A stretch of DNA of 64,000 nucleotides. It comes from Flavobacterium xinjiangense. Its GTDB lineage: Bacteria > Bacteroidota > Bacteroidia > Flavobacteriales > Flavobacteriaceae. How positions within the stretch are numbered: the stretch's first letter is position 1; the number at the start of each line of letters is the position of its first letter. Below are positions 62,058-64,000 of the stretch, piece by piece. The stretch lies in contig NZ_FRCL01000001.1 in NCBI RefSeq assembly GCF_900142885.1, positions 166,311 through 230,310 on the forward strand. The letters run 5' to 3'. Made by a program: the position numbers and the translations under genes. The notes below the pieces were generated by a model. The model saw nothing but the letters and a program-made list of their open reading frames with translations. It searched no databases and was not told the DNA's origin.

Positions 62058-64000
62058 TTAATCTACATTGTCATGCAAATACGAGTTGTTTGAACGCAAC
62101 TGTAAATCATTATTGCTGTCTGTTCCCACTGAAATTCTCGAATTTGTATTGTTTGGTTGATTATTTGAAATATCTATTCCTAATCTTTTGTACGCAGGTT
62201 CTTTTTCGTACTCATCAATTTTAGAAACATTATTATGAAACTTGTAATTGAATTCTTTTAATTTTTTTCTTCTTTCGTCAGCTCTAAGCTTCAAAGTTTC
62301 TTCAATTGTCATTTCCATTGGAGAAATATTTTCGAAATGAGTTGGTGCATTTGTAGCTGCATCTACTTGTTTCATTGTAATATTTAACTCGGCAGGAACA
62401 GGAACTTCAACTACTTTTGCAATTGGTTTAGCTGCGAAATCAGTATCTGCTTCCATGTACTCCTCAAGAGAATATTTGATAATTCCTCTGTCAGACAATT
62501 CTGTAACCGGAACAAATTGAACTGCTTCGTTTACTTTGATATCGCGAGTTTCATTCGTTAGTTCAAATAAAACTTTGCTTTCCTCAACGGGAGCAACTGG
62601 TTCCGATTTAAAAAGTGGCAAATCAAAAGAGAAAACCGTTTGTTCCTGTCTTTCGATAATTTTTGGCTGAACTGCTTTTACTTCTTTAACTTCTGGTGCG
62701 GTAAAAGTAAATTCACTATCATTAATTGGAGAAACGATTTCAAAAGTCACATCTAAATTTTTTATAAATTCAGACATAACCATCAACTCTTCTTTATTGA
62801 TTGTTGGCGCTGGTACTGTTACAACTGGCTCAGGAGCCACTACTGTTGTATCTTCTAATAAGTCGAAAACAATTCTTTCGTTAGTATTAGACACCGGTGT
62901 TACGTTATTTAAATCGAATGCAGCAACAGCTCTATTACTTAGATTATGAACACTTCTTTGTTCATCTTCTAATGTGTGTATAATTTTTTTTGGCTCTGTA
63001 TTTACAATTTCATTTTGTTGTTCAATATCAAATCCCGTAGCGATTATGGTAACTGCAATAGCATCTCCAAGTGATTCGTCTTCACCAACCCCCATGATAA
63101 TATTTGCATTATGACCTGCTTCAATTTGAATATGATCATTAATCTCTCCTATTTCGTCAATTGTAATTTCATTAGTTCCAGAAACGATAAGCAACAATAC
63201 GTTTTTGGCACCTGTAATTTTATTATCATTTAACAAAGGAGAATCTAAAGCTGCAATAATTGCCTCTTTAGCTCTATTCTCGCCTGAAGAAACAGAAGAT
63301 CCCATGATAGCCGTTCCACTATTATACAATACTGTTTTAGCATCTCTTAAATCGATATTTTGAGTATAGTGATGCGTAATTACTTCGGCAATACCTCTTG
63401 AGGCTGTCGCCAAAACTTCATCCGCTTTTGAAAACCCAGCTTTGAAACCAAGATTTCCGTATACTTCTCTTAATTTATTATTATTGATAACAATTAATGA
63501 GTCGACTTGTTTACGTAATTTATCGATACCTATTAAGGCTTGCTCCTGACGCACTTTCCCTTCAAATAAGAAAGGCAAAGTCACAATTCCTACCGTAAGA
63601 ATATCTCTTTCTTTAGCCAATTGCGCTATTACCGGCGCAGCTCCAGTTCCAGTTCCACCACCCATTCCTGCAGTGATGAAAACCATTTTAGTATTGCGAT
63701 CCAACATTTTTTCAATCTCGGCAATACTTTCAATAGCAGATTGCTGTCCTACATCTGGATTTGCTCCAGCACCAAGTCCTTCAGTCAAATGTACCCCTAA
63801 CTGAATTTTATTAGGCACAGAACTACTCTGTAAGGCTTGAGAATCCGTATTACAAACGATGAAATCAACGCCTTTAATACCTTGTTTGAACATGTGATTA
63901 ATGGCATTACTACCGCCTCCACCTACACCAATTACTTTTATAACATTTGATTGATTTTTTGGTAAATCAAATGAAATACTTCCAAATTCTGAGTTGCTCA
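62058..64000 (-). CDS. ftsZ: Cell division protein FtsZ (first base outside the window)
   Basis: The frame runs to the window edge and begins with TG then AGC AAC TCA, so the start ATG lacks only its first base (total about 647 residues). It opens SNSEFGSISFDLPK, then the GTPase domain with VIGVGGGGSNAINHM and the tubulin signature GGGTGTGAAP. The C-terminal region is very long (about 310 residues, low complexity, rich in Val, Glu, Pro). It contains the conserved peptide EPAYKRLGI, followed by a 37-residue tail. FtsZ polymerises into the division ring. An internal ATG at 63893 is not the start. Confidence 0.96.
   Translation of the reverse strand, partial: SNSEFGSISFDLPKNQSNVIKVIGVGGGGSNAINHMFKQGIKGVDFIVCNTDSQALQSSSVPNKIQLGVHLTEGLGAGANPDVGQQSAIESIAEIEKMLDRNTKMVFITAGMGGGTGTGAAPVIAQLAKERDILTVGIVTLPFLFEGKVRQEQALIGIDKLRKQVDSLIVINNNKLREVYGNLGFKAGFSKADEVLATASRGIAEVITHHYTQNIDLRDAKTVLYNSGTAIMGSSVSSGENRAKEAIIAALDSPLLNDNKITGAKNVLLLIVSGTNEITIDEIGEINDHIQIEAGHNANIIMGVGEDESLGDAIAVTIIATGFDIEQQNEIVNTEPKKIIHTLEDEQRSVHNLSNRAVAAFDLNNVTPVSNTNERIVFDLLEDTTVVAPEPVVTVPAPTINKEELMVMSEFIKNLDVTFEIVSPINDSEFTFTAPEVKEVKAVQPKIIERQEQTVFSFDLPLFKSEPVAPVEESKVLFELTNETRDIKVNEAVQFVPVTELSDRGIIKYSLEEYMEADTDFAAKPIAKVVEVPVPAELNITMKQVDAATNAPTHFENISPMEMTIEETLKLRADERRKKLKEFNYKFHNNVSKIDEYEKEPAYKRLGIDISNNQPNNTNSRISVGTDSNNDLQLRSNNSYLHDNVD

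Overview
The window is chromosomal DNA of a low-GC Bacteroidota, most probably a Flavobacterium. The evidence is the complete gldK-gldL-gldM-gldN gliding/type 9 secretion operon, an exosortase F pair (XrtF plus its associated protein), a SusC/SusD fructan locus with a hybrid two-component regulator, an FtsZ with a very long C-terminal region, a primary sigma factor without region 1.1, and many Bacteroidota -7 boxes (TAnnTTTG) instead of Shine-Dalgarno sites. There is no prophage, CRISPR array, rRNA operon or transposase in the window.

Layout. 1-3.8 kb: accessory genes (a two-TM hypothetical, a GNAT enzyme, a secreted plant-type LRR protein, a DUF1761 protein). 3.9-8.5 kb: a probable 2-oxoadipate module, in which a DUF1338 enzyme (2-oxoadipate to D-2-hydroxyglutarate) is followed by a YdiJ-like FAD/Fe-S dehydrogenase (D-2-hydroxyglutarate to 2-oxoglutarate), with a divergent Lrp/AsnC regulator and a perfect inverted repeat between. 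8.5-15.5 kb: housekeeping and lipid genes, including a lipid kinase divergent from an App1-type phosphatase. 15.6-21.5 kb: gldKLMN preceded by an arginase-fold protein that has lost metal ligands. 21.6-24.1 kb: topA. 24.6-29.4 kb: a plus-strand run from miaB through a 48-residue membrane peptide, a sigma-54-type activator, an LptE-like lipoprotein and a TPR protein to secG. 29.6-31.5 kb: groES-groEL. 31.6-35.3 kb: a DedA protein, then a metal-linked operon (HYC_CC_PP protein, TonB receptor, HMA protein). 35.4-38.7 kb: xrtF, its partner, an ATP-cone/restriction-nuclease protein and a beta-CASP metallo-beta-lactamase. 38.7-44.1 kb: GAF/fRMsr, rpsO, pnp, rpoD, rpe.

44.2-58.4 kb is a fructan utilisation locus: PfkB kinase, SusD, SusC, GH32, sugar porter, a second GH32 and a fructose-type hybrid two-component sensor (HTCS). 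Two matching ~60-bp regulatory blocks lie upstream of its two transcription units. 58.4-62 kb is a decaying region. It holds a frameshifted M90 (MtfA-type) zinc peptidase, a tRNA-Arg(TCG) gene and a GIY-YIG nuclease gene wedged between that tRNA and a second copy of the tRNA's 5' half. The window ends in yqeY and ftsZ, whose first base lies just outside.

The most unusual structure is the tRNA-Arg/GIY-YIG arrangement at 60786-61190. A 39-base copy of tRNA positions 1-38 sits on the far side of the nuclease gene and is interrupted by two identical 20-bp perfect palindromes, with no host base lost. Second is a three-copy family of hairpins (12.0, 24.4 and 61.9 kb) with a constant cap and divergent but self-complementary arms.
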